DNA from: Bosea sp. 685 | GTDB taxonomy: Bacteria > Pseudomonadota > Alphaproteobacteria > Rhizobiales > Beijerinckiaceae | Assembly (NCBI RefSeq): GCF_031884435.1 | Contig: NZ_CP134779.1 | Span: 558,001 to 622,000, forward strand | Reading direction: 5' to 3' | Length of the DNA stretch: 64,000 nt | Shown: piece after piece, positions 25,796 through 34,535 of the stretch | Numbering within the stretch: the stretch's first letter is position 1 | Layout: each line of letters starts with the position of its first letter | Notes under the pieces: model-generated | Database searches by the model: none | Told to the model about the DNA's origin: nothing | What the model saw: only the letters and a program-made list of their open reading frames with translations | Position numbers and translations under genes: made by a program

Positions 25796-26682
25796 GCGCT
25801 GTTCCCGACACGATCCCTCTCCAGCAGCGGCTCGCGGCGCGCGGCGTCGACGGCTTGACCATGCTGGTCCTGCCGGCGGTGCTGTTCCTGCTGGCGCTGT
25901 TCGTCTACCCGTTCCTTTACGGCCTGGTGTTGTCCTTCAACCCCAAGAGCGGTGGCGCGCTGGCGAACTACACCAAGTTCTTCTCCGACTCGTTCCTCTA
26001 CGGCACGATTGCGACGACGCTCTGGCTTGCACTGCCGGTGACGTTCCTGACCTTGCTCTTCGCGGTCCCGATCGCATTCCGCGTCAGGCTGCTGCAACAT
26101 CAGCGCCTGCTGACGACGCTATTGGTGATCCCGATCACGCTCGGCACCGTGCTGGTCGCGCAGGGGCTGCTGAACTATCTAGGCCCGCAGGGCTGGTTCA
26201 ACCGGACCCTGCTGACGCTCGGCCTGATCTCGACCCCGATCAAGCTCCTGCACAATTACTGGGGCGTCGTGATCTCGCTGGTGATCACCGGCTTCCCCTT
26301 CACCTTCCTGCTGACGCTGTCCTATCTCTCGGGCATCGATCCGGCGCTGGAGCGGGCGGCGGCGACGCTGGGAGCAGGCCCCTGGCAGCGCTTCAAGACC
26401 ATTATGTTCCCGCTGCTGCTGCCGGGGCTGGCGATCACCTTCTGCCTCAGCTTCGTGCAGGCCTTCTCGGTGTTTCCCTCGGCCGTGCTGCTGGGCGCGC
26501 CGGCGGGACCGACGCGGGTGATCTCGATCGCGGCCTATCAGGCTGCCTTCGAGGAGTATGATTATTCGATGGCCTCGGCGGTGGCGATGATCATGGGTGT
26601 CGTTCAGCTCGGGATCGTCGTCCTTATCCTGAGCGCGCGCGGCCTGCTTTATCGCGGCCCGGCCGGCGGCGGGAAGGGCTGA
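25792..26682 (+). CDS. ABC transporter permease 1 (binding-protein-dependent)
   Basis: A 296-residue permease with about six helices and the EAA loop RAAATLGAGPWQRFKTIMFP. Its ATG overlaps the expected ATPase stop. First half of the heterodimeric channel of the transporter at 24.7-28.8 kb. Confidence 0.9.
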   Translation: MSAVPDTIPLQQRLAARGVDGLTMLVLPAVLFLLALFVYPFLYGLVLSFNPKSGGALANYTKFFSDSFLYGTIATTLWLALPVTFLTLLFAVPIAFRVRLLQHQRLLTTLLVIPITLGTVLVAQGLLNYLGPQGWFNRTLLTLGLISTPIKLLHNYWGVVISLVITGFPFTFLLTLSYLSGIDPALERAAATLGAGPWQRFKTIMFPLLLPGLAITFCLSFVQAFSVFPSAVLLGAPAGPTRVISIAAYQAAFEEYDYSMASAVAMIMGVVQLGIVVLILSARGLLYRGPAGGGKG

Positions 26683-26687
26683 CGATC

Positions 26688-27521
26688 ATGGTTGCAGATA
26701 CCCGCCTCTCGACGAAGCTCTGGGCCGCCGCCAACTGGGCTGTCATCGGCTTCTTCCTGCTCAACCTGCTGGCGATGATCGCCACCGTGGTGACGAGCTC
26801 CTTCGCCACGCGCTGGCTCGGGACATGGTTCCCGGCCGGCTGGACCATACGCTGGTACTCGGCCGCCTGGGCTGAATTCCAGCTCGACGAGGTGCTCAGC
26901 GTCACCTTCCAGATCGTGTTCCTGGTGGTCCTGCTGTCGGGATTGATCGGCGTGCCGGCGGCCTATGCGCTGGCGCGGCGCGAATTCCCGGGCAAGCGGC
27001 TCGTTATGCTGCTGTTCCTGCTGCCGCTGCTGGTGCCGCCGATCACCTTCGGCATTCCGCTGGCGACGGTGCTCTACCGGCTCGGCCTCGCCGGGCAGAT
27101 GTCGGGCGTCGTGCTCGCCAATCTGGTGCCGACAGTGCCCTTCGTCATCCTGGTGATGATCCCCTTCATCGAGCAGATCGACACCAAGATCGAGGCGGCG
27201 GCGCGCGTCTTCGGCGCCAACACCTTCAAGCTCTTCGTGCATGTGCTCCTGCCCTTGCTGATGCCGGGCATTCTCGCCTCGCTGCTGCTCGTGCTGGTGC
27301 GCACCATCGCGATGTTCGAACTGACCTTCCTCACCGCCGGCCCGACCAGCCAGACGCTGGTCGTGGCGCTCTACTACGCGGTCTTCGCGGCCGGCGTGCG
27401 CGCCGTGCAATCGATCGACGCGATGGCGGTGGTCTACATGGTCACGACGCTGATCTGGCTCGTGATCGCGCTGCGCTTCGTCAACCCGACGCAGATCGTC
27501 GGGCGGGGAGGGCGGCGCTGA
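26688..27521 (+). CDS. ABC transporter permease 2 (binding-protein-dependent)
   Basis: A 277-residue permease five bases after the previous stop, six helices, EAA loop AAARVFGANTFKLFVHVLLP. It pairs with permease 1. Both resemble the spermidine/putrescine- and Fe-type group rather than the MalFG group, in agreement with the PotD-like size of the three related binding proteins. Confidence 0.9.
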   Translation: MVADTRLSTKLWAAANWAVIGFFLLNLLAMIATVVTSSFATRWLGTWFPAGWTIRWYSAAWAEFQLDEVLSVTFQIVFLVVLLSGLIGVPAAYALARREFPGKRLVMLLFLLPLLVPPITFGIPLATVLYRLGLAGQMSGVVLANLVPTVPFVILVMIPFIEQIDTKIEAAARVFGANTFKLFVHVLLPLLMPGILASLLLVLVRTIAMFELTFLTAGPTSQTLVVALYYAVFAAGVRAVQSIDAMAVVYMVTTLIWLVIALRFVNPTQIVGRGGRR

Positions 27522-27531
27522 CGTGATCTAG

Positions 27532-27556
27532 CGCAGCCGGCTCAGGGCCGGCTGCG
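27532..27556 (+). terminator. Hairpin before the binding-protein gene
   Basis: Perfect 10-bp stem (CGCAGCCGGC / GCCGGCTGCG) with a 5-nt loop in the 111-bp gap between permease 2 and the binding protein. No T-tract. It may limit read-through or protect a processed binding-protein mRNA. Confidence 0.45.
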
Positions 27557-27632
27557 GAGGGATGAATTCAAGGCCCCGGCGCGCCCTGTCAAAGGGGGCG
27601 GATAGAGGGTCGAACCTTCAGGGAGATAAGCC

Positions 27633-28817
27633 ATGACAGATTCGACATATCCGACACGCAGACGCGTCGTGGCCGGCGCGGCGGGACTTGCCGCGTTTGC
27701 CGCGACCGGGGCCCGCGCCCAGGCCGCGCCGGTGGCGCTCAACATCATCGATGTCGCGGGTAATCTGCAATTGACGCAGGCCGCGATCGAGCGCTTCGGC
27801 AAAGACAATCCCAAGCTGATCTCGCGATTGAATTTCTCGCGGGCGCCCTCACCGGAACTGCCGGCGAAGCTCAAGGCGCAGCAGGAGGCCAACCGCGTCG
27901 ATATCGACCTCGTCCTGACCGGGCCGGGCGCGATGTCGGACGGCATCCAGCAGGGGCTTTGGGTCGATGTCTGGAAATCGCATGCGGCGAAACTGCCCAA
28001 GGCCGAGGAGGTCTATCACGAGCAGGCGCTGATGATGCAGCGCAATTTCGGCCAGAACGAAGGCGTCGCCGTCGTCTATTCGCCGTCGGGCCCGCTCTTC
28101 GAATATGCGCCCGAACGCCTGAAGGTCGTGCCCAAGACGGCGGAGGAGTTCCTGGCTTACGTCAAGCAGAACCCGAAGCGCTTTACCTATGCAAGGCCGG
28201 TCAATTCCGGCCCCGGCTGGACCTGGCTGCAGGGCCTGCCCTACATCCTCGGCGATGCCGATCCGTCCGACCCGATGAAGGGCTGGGACAAGAGCTGGGC
28301 CTATCTCAAGGAGCTCGGCACCGGCATCGACTACTATCCCGGCGGCACCACGCCGACGATGAAGGAGCTCGGCGAGGGCACGCGCGACGTCATCGTCTCG
28401 ACGCTGGGCTGGGACATCAATCCGCGCGCGCTTGGCATCGTGCCGAAGGAGGCCAAGGTCTTCGTGCTGGCCAACACGCACTGGATTCCCGACACCCAGT
28501 TCATGTGCATTCCCAAGGGCGTGCCGGCCGACAAGATCGCCGTGCTGCTGGCGCTGATGTCGTATATGCTGAAGCCCGAGGCGCAGGCCGCGACCTATGA
28601 CAAGGGCTATTTCTACCCAGGGCCGGCGGTGAAGGGCGTGACGCTTGCCATGGCGCCGCAGGAAAGCCGCGACGTCCTCACTGAATATGGCCGCCCGGAA
28701 TATGACGACCTCATCGCCAAGCTGCCGACCAGGCCGCCCTTGACGCCGGAGCGTCTCGTCGCCGCCTTCCGGCGCTGGGACCAGGAGATCGGCGTCGGGC
28801 ACGGAGCACCGAAATAG
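27633..28817 (+). CDS. Tat-exported ABC substrate-binding protein, paralogue 2
   Basis: A 394-residue protein with twin-arginine signal (RRR at 9-11, VVAGAAGLAAFAATGARAQA) and a GGGAGATAAGCC ribosome binding site. It is the paralogue linked to the ATPase and permeases, hence the likely cognate receptor. It shares the WDINPRALGIVPKEAK and GYFYPGPAVK blocks with paralogues 1 and 3 but is the most diverged of the three (for example LANTHWIPDTQFMCIPKG versus LKGFHWVSDAQYMFVPKG in paralogue 3). Confidence 0.89.
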   Translation: MTDSTYPTRRRVVAGAAGLAAFAATGARAQAAPVALNIIDVAGNLQLTQAAIERFGKDNPKLISRLNFSRAPSPELPAKLKAQQEANRVDIDLVLTGPGAMSDGIQQGLWVDVWKSHAAKLPKAEEVYHEQALMMQRNFGQNEGVAVVYSPSGPLFEYAPERLKVVPKTAEEFLAYVKQNPKRFTYARPVNSGPGWTWLQGLPYILGDADPSDPMKGWDKSWAYLKELGTGIDYYPGGTTPTMKELGEGTRDVIVSTLGWDINPRALGIVPKEAKVFVLANTHWIPDTQFMCIPKGVPADKIAVLLALMSYMLKPEAQAATYDKGYFYPGPAVKGVTLAMAPQESRDVLTEYGRPEYDDLIAKLPTRPPLTPERLVAAFRRWDQEIGVGHGAPK

Positions 28818-28818
28818 G

Positions 28819-29859
28819 ATGCGCTTCGCCGCGACAGGGCTGGACCACCGCCATATCTTCCACATGGTGGGCGGACTTATCGAGGCCGGCGCGCAATGCG
28901 TCGGCTTCGATCCGCGGACCAGCGACGAGCGCGTGCTTTCAGGCTTCCGCGAGCGCTTTCCCGCTCTCGCGCCGCGCAGCACGGACGAACTTCTCGACGA
29001 CCCCTCGATCGAGCTGATCGTCTGCGCCGGCATTCCCGATGAGCGCGCCGCGCTCGCGATCCGTGCGATGCGGGCCGGCAAGGATGTCATGGTCGACAAG
29101 CCCGGCGTCACCACGCTGGCGCAGCTGGCCGAAGTCGAGACGGTTGTGGCGGAGACCGGCCGCATCGTCTCGGTCTGCTTCTCCGAGCGCTTTATCGTTC
29201 CCGCGACCATCATCGCCGGCAAATTGATCGCGGATGGCGCGATCGGGCGTGTCGTGCAGACGATCGGGCTCGGGCCGCATCGGCTCAACCGCGCGATCCG
29301 GCCCGGCTGGTTTTTCGACAAGGCCAGGTTCGGCGGCATCCTGACCGATATCGCCTCGCATCAGATCGACCAGTTCCTGCACTTCACCGGTTCGCGCGAG
29401 GCCGAGATCGTGGCCTCCGCCACCGGTCATTTCGGCGCGAACGATCTGTCCGATTTCGAGGATTTCGGCGAGATCCTGCTGCGCAGCCCGCAGGCCGGCG
29501 GCTATATCCGCGTCGACTGGTTCACCGCCGATGGTCTGCCGACATGGGGAGACGGACGGCTCACCATCCTGGGAACCGAGGGCACGATCGAGCTGCGCAA
29601 ATATGTCGATATCGCCGGCCGAGCGGGGACCGACCATGTCTTCCTCGTCGACAAGGCCGGCACGCGCCATATCGACGCCTCGCAGGAGCCATTGACCTAT
29701 TTCCGCAACCTCGTCGCCGATATCGGCGCGCGGACGGAAACGGCCATGGCGCAGGCCCATGTCTTTACGGTCTGCCGTTTGGCGTTGGAGGCGCAGGCCA
29801 GGGCCGTGCGTCTGCAAGAGGAACCGGGCCGGGCCATGCCAGGGAGTTCACGCGCATGA
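28819..29859 (+). CDS. Gfo/Idh/MocA family oxidoreductase 1
   Basis: A 346-residue NAD(P)-dependent sugar dehydrogenase-type protein starting one base after the binding-protein stop. The N-terminus MRFAATGLDHRHIFHMVGG is a variant of the usual GxGxxG motif (no Gly triplet), while the VDKPGVTTLAQ segment stands for the EKP motif. The C-terminal alpha/beta domain contains FFDKARFGGILTDIASHQIDQFLHF. Probably oxidises or isomerises a sugar taken up by this operon. Confidence 0.86.
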   Translation: MRFAATGLDHRHIFHMVGGLIEAGAQCVGFDPRTSDERVLSGFRERFPALAPRSTDELLDDPSIELIVCAGIPDERAALAIRAMRAGKDVMVDKPGVTTLAQLAEVETVVAETGRIVSVCFSERFIVPATIIAGKLIADGAIGRVVQTIGLGPHRLNRAIRPGWFFDKARFGGILTDIASHQIDQFLHFTGSREAEIVASATGHFGANDLSDFEDFGEILLRSPQAGGYIRVDWFTADGLPTWGDGRLTILGTEGTIELRKYVDIAGRAGTDHVFLVDKAGTRHIDASQEPLTYFRNLVADIGARTETAMAQAHVFTVCRLALEAQARAVRLQEEPGRAMPGSSRA

Positions 29860-30884
29860 CAGGCAAGGTCGGCATCGCCATCATCGGGCTTGGGCCGGCT
29901 TCGCTGCCGCATTCCAAGAGCCTGCTCGATCTCGCGGATAGCAGCCAGGTGCGCTGGGCGGTCAGCCGCTCACGGGAGCGTGCGGACGCCTTTTCCCAGC
30001 AGTTTCCCTTCCCGGTGACAACCGATCTCGACGCTGTTCTGGCGGACCCCGCCGTTGATGCAGCGATTGTTCTGACACCGCCGAGCAGCCATCTCGATGC
30101 GTCGGCGCGCTGCCTTGAGGCCGGCAAGCATGTCCTGGTCGAGAAGCCGCTGGAATTAACGAGCGCGCGCGGCGCCCGCCTCGTCGAGGTGGCGCGAAAG
30201 GCCGGTAAGGTCTTCGGCGTCGTGCTGCAGCATCGCTTCAGGCCAGCGAGCCTTCGCCTCAAGGCTGCGCTGGACGACGGCGAGCTCGGCAGCGTCGAGG
30301 CCGCCTTCCTGCGGGTGCCGTGGTGGCGGCCGCAATCCTATTATGACGAGCCGGGGCGCGGCACGCTGGCGCGCGATGGCGGCGGCGTCTTGCTGACGCA
30401 GGCGATCCATTCGCTCGACCTGTTCCGTTCGCTGGTTGGCGTCTCCAAGGTCGTGGCGGCGCAGGCCCGCACCACGGCGTTGCACCGCATGGAGACGGAG
30501 GACTACGTCTCGGCCCTGCTCGAAACCGCTGGCGGTGCGCCCGCGACATTGGTCGCGACCACGGCCGCCTATCCCGGCCACCCCGAGCGCATTGAGATCA
30601 TCGGCGGCAAGGGGTTTGCCGCATTGGTCGGCGGCCGGCTGGAATTGTCGTTCCTCGACGGCCGCTCCGAGATCGTCGAGGCCGAGGGCTCGACCGGCAG
30701 CGGCGCCAACATCATGGATTTCCCGCATGACGCCCATCGCGCCGTGATTGCCGATTTCCTCGAGGCGATCACGCAGGGCCGCGATCCGGTCGTGACCGGC
30801 GAGGAGGCGCTGACCTCTCAGCGGCTCGTCGACGATATCCTCGCGGCAGCGGGCTGGAAGGCTGGCGAGGGAGCGGTATCATGA
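29856..30884 (+). CDS. Gfo/Idh/MocA family oxidoreductase 2
   Basis: A 342-residue protein, ATGA overlap with the previous gene. N-terminal Rossmann GIAIIGLGPASLPH, the VEKPLELT motif, and the C-terminal GGGVLLTQAIHSLDLF block with the conserved His are all typical. Tandem Gfo/Idh genes behind an ABC importer often carry out consecutive or reversible oxidation at a sugar; with uxuA across the promoter, a step towards mannonate is possible. Confidence 0.89.
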   Translation: MTGKVGIAIIGLGPASLPHSKSLLDLADSSQVRWAVSRSRERADAFSQQFPFPVTTDLDAVLADPAVDAAIVLTPPSSHLDASARCLEAGKHVLVEKPLELTSARGARLVEVARKAGKVFGVVLQHRFRPASLRLKAALDDGELGSVEAAFLRVPWWRPQSYYDEPGRGTLARDGGGVLLTQAIHSLDLFRSLVGVSKVVAAQARTTALHRMETEDYVSALLETAGGAPATLVATTAAYPGHPERIEIIGGKGFAALVGGRLELSFLDGRSEIVEAEGSTGSGANIMDFPHDAHRAVIADFLEAITQGRDPVVTGEEALTSQRLVDDILAAAGWKAGEGAVS

Positions 30885-30913
30885 GTCCGGGCTCGCGCCG
30901 CCGCTCATATGTT

Positions 30914-32056
30914 CTACGGCAGCTTTGTCTCGGGTCGCAGCCGCACGATCTCGGTGCAGGCGAGCAGCAGGTGGTAGAGCACGCGCACCGGGACCGGTTC
31001 GACGATGGCGTGCGCGGCGCTGTCGATCTGGTTGATCCAAAGCCCGGTCTTGCGATCGACGAAGCGGTCGAACATCAGGCGCAGATGCGCGTCGAGCCGG
31101 TCGGCTCCGGCCTCGTCGCCCTCGAACTCGATCCGTGCGACGAGCGCCTTGAGATATTCGGTCTGGGGCCAGAGCAGCGCCGCACCGTTCAGGACCGCTC
31201 CGTTGGGATCGATCTCGTTGATGATGGGATGCGTCGTACCTTGATCGCGGTGCCGCTCGGCGAAGCCATAGAGCCGGCGCGCGTCGACGCGGGCGCTGGC
31301 GGAATGCGTCAATCGCTCATGGTGGTAGAGCAGCCAGGTCCATTCGTAATGGTGGCCGGGCTCGCGGACGAGCCGGCGCGGTTCCGGCCAGGCGCTCCAA
31401 TCCTCGCCGAAGAACTCCCCGAGCGAAACTGTCGCCTCATCGAGCATGCGCGTGCGCATCAGCGCGACGATGGCGTCCGCGCGCGCGAGCCAGCGCCTGT
31501 CGCCGCTCGCTTCGGCCAGAGCGTGGCAGGCTTCGAGCAGGTGCATATGCGGGTTCTGCCGGCGCGGCAGCGTGCCCAGCGTATCCTCGGCGAAGCCGCC
31601 GCTCGGGTGGGCGAGGGTCGTCTCTATGAAGCTCATCACCTCCTCAGCGTGCGCGAAGGCTTGGCCGTCACCGCTCGCCTTGCCGTACCAGCCCAGTGCG
31701 AACAGCACGAAGGCGAGGTCGTAGAAATCGGACCTGGTATCGACGACCTCTCCGCTCGTTCTGCAGCGATGGCAGAAACGGCCATCGGGGCGCCGGCAGG
31801 TCTCCCAGAGGAAGGCCATGCCGTGGCGCGCGGCGTCCAGGGCGCCGGGCACGCCGAGCAGATGGGCGTGGCTGAAGACATAGGTCAGGCGCGCCGTCAC
31901 CAGCGTGCTGCGGATGTCGCTGCCGGAGGCTGCGCCGCTGGGCTCGAGCATCTCGACGAAGCCGGGCCGGGCGGGGTCGTAGACGCGCGCGAGCCAGCCC
32001 GGCAGCAGCGTTTCCCTCAGCCAGCCGGAAAGAGTCTCGGCGGTGTCGGCAGGCAT
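30914..32056 (-). CDS. AGE family epimerase/isomerase
   Basis: A 380-residue (alpha/alpha)6-barrel protein of the N-acylglucosamine 2-epimerase / mannose isomerase family. Active-site segments include RSDFYDLAFVLFALGWY, RQNPHMHLLEACHAL and EPGHHYEWTWLLYHHER with the catalytic His residues. The family interconverts GlcNAc/ManNAc, mannose/fructose or related sugars without phosphorylation. It stands alone on the minus strand, converging with the oxidoreductase operon and divergent from paralogue 3. Confidence 0.9.
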   Translation of the reverse strand: MPADTAETLSGWLRETLLPGWLARVYDPARPGFVEMLEPSGAASGSDIRSTLVTARLTYVFSHAHLLGVPGALDAARHGMAFLWETCRRPDGRFCHRCRTSGEVVDTRSDFYDLAFVLFALGWYGKASGDGQAFAHAEEVMSFIETTLAHPSGGFAEDTLGTLPRRQNPHMHLLEACHALAEASGDRRWLARADAIVALMRTRMLDEATVSLGEFFGEDWSAWPEPRRLVREPGHHYEWTWLLYHHERLTHSASARVDARRLYGFAERHRDQGTTHPIINEIDPNGAVLNGAALLWPQTEYLKALVARIEFEGDEAGADRLDAHLRLMFDRFVDRKTGLWINQIDSAAHAIVEPVPVRVLYHLLLACTEIVRLRPETKLP

Positions 32057-32252
32057 GGCGTCGTCCTTTGCAGGCCCCGGCGTCGGGGCAGCTCGAAGGC
32101 GATGTATCGGGACGCCGCGGCTTTCGACAAGTGCGCGGTGCGAGCGCGCGCCATCTCATTTCCGCATCCGCCTCGGCGCTGCGGCCAAGGACGTCAGGCC
32201 TGACTCGACGGAGTTCCGGCCTGACGAAGCAACCAAGCAAGGGAGACAAACG

Positions 32253-33467
32253 ATGACAGACGATCAGAGGACAAGAAGGCCGGGCACCTCACGCCGGCAA
32301 TTCGTCGAAGGCGGCGCAGCCGTGCTGGCGACCCTGCCGGCACTGGGGGCGACGGGTGCCTTCGCGCAGGCGCTGGCGCTGCCAAAATCGCCGGTTGCGA
32401 TCAGCGTGATCGATGTCGGCGGTGCGCTCGCTTTGCTGCAGAAGCCGCTGGAGAATTATCGCGACGCCAAGAAGAATCTGGTCTCGCGCATGACCTTCAC
32501 CAAGGCGCCGGCGCCGGAGCTGCCGGGCAAGATCAAGGCAATGCAGGAGGCCGGCCGGGTCGATATCGACCTCATCATCGGCGGCCTGGATGCGCTCTCC
32601 GCCGGTATCGAGCAGAATCTCTGGGAACCGCTCCTGCCGGCTCACGCGGCGTCGCTGCCCGATCCGACCAAGATCCTGCTCAAAGCCGCGCTCGACATGC
32701 ATAATCTCGGCAGCGGCCAGGGCATGTGCGTGGTCTATTACCCCTCCGGTCCGCTGCTCGAATACATGCCGGCCAAGGTCAAGACGCCGCCGACCACGGC
32801 CGAGGAGCTGCTGACCTGGACCAAGCAGAACCCCAACCGCTTCCTCTATGCCCGCCCGGCCAATTCCGGTCCGGGTCGTACCTTCATCATGGGGCTGCCC
32901 TATCTGCTTGGCGACAAGGATCCCAAGGACCCGGTCAATGGCTGGGACAAGACCTGGGCCTATCTCAAGGAGCTCGGACAGAACATCGAGTACTACCCGA
33001 CGGGAACTGGCGCGACGATGAAGGAGCTCGGCGACGGCTCGCGCGACATGATCGTCTCGACCACCGGCTGGGACATCAATCCGCGTGCGCTCGGCATCGT
33101 GCCGAAGGAAGCCAAGATCCAGACGCTGAAGGGTTTCCACTGGGTCTCCGACGCCCAGTACATGTTCGTGCCCAAGGGCGTCTCGAGCGAGAAGCTCGCC
33201 GTCATCCTCGACCTCATCAGCCACACGATGACGCCGGCGCAGCAAGCTTTCACCTATGACGAGGGCTATTTCTATCCGGGTCCGGCGGTGAAGGACGTGC
33301 CGCTCTCGATGGCGCCCGAAAGCAGCCAGAAGGCGATCGCCGAATATGGCCGGCCCGAATATGCCGACCTGATCGCCAATAACCCGATCGAGACGCCGCT
33401 GACGCCCGACAAGATGGTCGTGGCCTTCCGCCGCTGGGACGAGGAAGTCGGCACCAAGCGGAAATAA
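32253..33467 (+). CDS. Tat-exported ABC substrate-binding protein, paralogue 3
   Basis: A 404-residue binding protein with a twin-arginine signal (SRRQFVEGGAAVLA, RR at 14-15) and GGGAGACAAACG before the start. It closely resembles paralogue 1 (IISIIDVGGALAL-type N-terminus, TTGWDINPRALGIVPKEAK, VSDAQYMFVPKGV). No permease is adjacent; a strong terminator follows, so it is a single-gene unit, perhaps co-regulated with the divergent epimerase. Confidence 0.88.
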   Translation: MTDDQRTRRPGTSRRQFVEGGAAVLATLPALGATGAFAQALALPKSPVAISVIDVGGALALLQKPLENYRDAKKNLVSRMTFTKAPAPELPGKIKAMQEAGRVDIDLIIGGLDALSAGIEQNLWEPLLPAHAASLPDPTKILLKAALDMHNLGSGQGMCVVYYPSGPLLEYMPAKVKTPPTTAEELLTWTKQNPNRFLYARPANSGPGRTFIMGLPYLLGDKDPKDPVNGWDKTWAYLKELGQNIEYYPTGTGATMKELGDGSRDMIVSTTGWDINPRALGIVPKEAKIQTLKGFHWVSDAQYMFVPKGVSSEKLAVILDLISHTMTPAQQAFTYDEGYFYPGPAVKDVPLSMAPESSQKAIAEYGRPEYADLIANNPIETPLTPDKMVVAFRRWDEEVGTKRK

Positions 33468-33502
33468 GTTGTCCAGCGGCCGGTCCAGGCCCGAAACGAG
33501 AA

Positions 33503-33532
33503 GGCGGCGCGGTTCATCCGCGCCGCCTTTTT
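33503..33532 (+). terminator. Rho-independent terminator after paralogue 3
   Basis: A perfect 10-bp GC stem (GGCGGCGCGG / CCGCGCCGCC), 5-nt loop TTCAT and a TTTTT tail, about 35 bp after the stop. The clearest intrinsic terminator in the window; it also separates this gene from the convergent Dpp operon. Confidence 0.85.
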
Positions 33533-33554
33533 CGTATGGGTCCGGTCTCTCGGC

Positions 33555-34535
33555 TCAGGCGGCTTGCGCGAGGAAGCGCTCGGCGTAGTGGCAGGCGACC
33601 AGGCGCTGGTCGAGCTCCCGGGCGGGCGGGCGCTCGCTGCGGCAGAGATCGGTGACATGCGGGCAGCGGGTCGAGAAGACGCAGCCCTTGGGCGGGTTCA
33701 GCGGCGAGGGCAATTCGCCCTTCAGCACGATGCGCTCGCGCTTTTCCGTGGTGACGCGCGGCGTCGAGGCGAGCAGAGCCTGGGTGTAGGGGTGCAGCGG
33801 GCGCGCGAAGATCGCCTGCTTGGGGCCGTGCTCGATGGCATGGCCGAGATACATCACCATCACGTCGTGGGCGATGTGCCGGACGACGCCGAGATCATGG
33901 GAGATGAAGAGATAGGCCAGCCCGAATTCGTCCTGGATATCGGCGAGCAGGTTCAGCACCTGGGCCTGGATCGAGACGTCGAGCGCCGAGACCGGCTCGT
34001 CGGCAACCAGCAGCTTCGGCGAGAGGATCAGCGAGCGCGCGATCGCGATGCGCTGGCGCTGGCCGCCCGAGAACATATGCGGGTAGCGGCTGTAATGCTC
34101 GGGACGCAAGCCGACCTTGGCCATGATGGCGCGCGCCTTCTCGGTGCGCTCGGCCTTGCTCAGCTTGGTGTTGATCAGCAGCGGCTCCTCAAGGATCGCG
34201 CCGATGCGCTTGCGCGGATTGAGCGAGCCGTAAGGGTTCTGGAAGACCATCTGCACCGTACGGCGCAGCCTTGTCTTCTCGGAAGACGGCGGGTGGATCG
34301 CGTCGAGGCCGTCGAGCGTCAGCGCGCCCGATGTCGGGGTCTCGATCAGGGTCGCCATCCGGGCGAGCGTCGATTTCCCGCAGCCGGATTCGCCGACGAC
34401 GGCGAGCGTCTTGCCAGGTTCGACCGTGAAGGAGACCCGGCTCACGGCCTGCAGGCTCGCCGGCGCGCGGAACAGGCCGCGCTTGACCGGATAGGTTTGC
34501 GTCAGTTCGCGCGCATCGATGACCGGGTTTGTCAC
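33555..34535 (-). CDS. ABC transporter ATP-binding protein, DppF/OppF type
   Basis: A 326-residue ATPase with Walker [10 protein letters not shown], signature FSGGQRQR, Walker B LLVADEP and the oligopeptide C-terminal domain with [21 protein letters not shown], the cysteine cluster typical of DppF/OppF. Last gene of the operon; its start overlaps the DppD-type stop by four bases. Confidence 0.9.
   Translation of the reverse strand: MTNPVIDARELTQTYPVKRGLFRAPASLQAVSRVSFTVEPGKTLAVVGESGCGKSTLARMATLIETPTSGALTLDGLDAIHPPSSEKTRLRRTVQMVFQNPYGSLNPRKRIGAILEEPLLINTKLSKAERTEKARAIMAKVGLRPEHYSRYPHMFSGGQRQRIAIARSLILSPKLLVADEPVSALDVSIQAQVLNLLADIQDEFGLAYLFISHDLGVVRHIAHDVMVMYLGHAIEHGPKQAIFARPLHPYTQALLASTPRVTTEKRERIVLKGELPSPLNPPKGCVFSTRCPHVTDLCRSERPPARELDQRLVACHYAERFLAQAA

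Noticed and set aside
25796..26561. Continuation of the ATPase frame as a genuine 256-residue C-terminal domain
   Set aside because: It fully overlaps a well-supported permease gene, has no domain similarity, and the family normally ends at the G6 run. Kept only as a frameshift finding.
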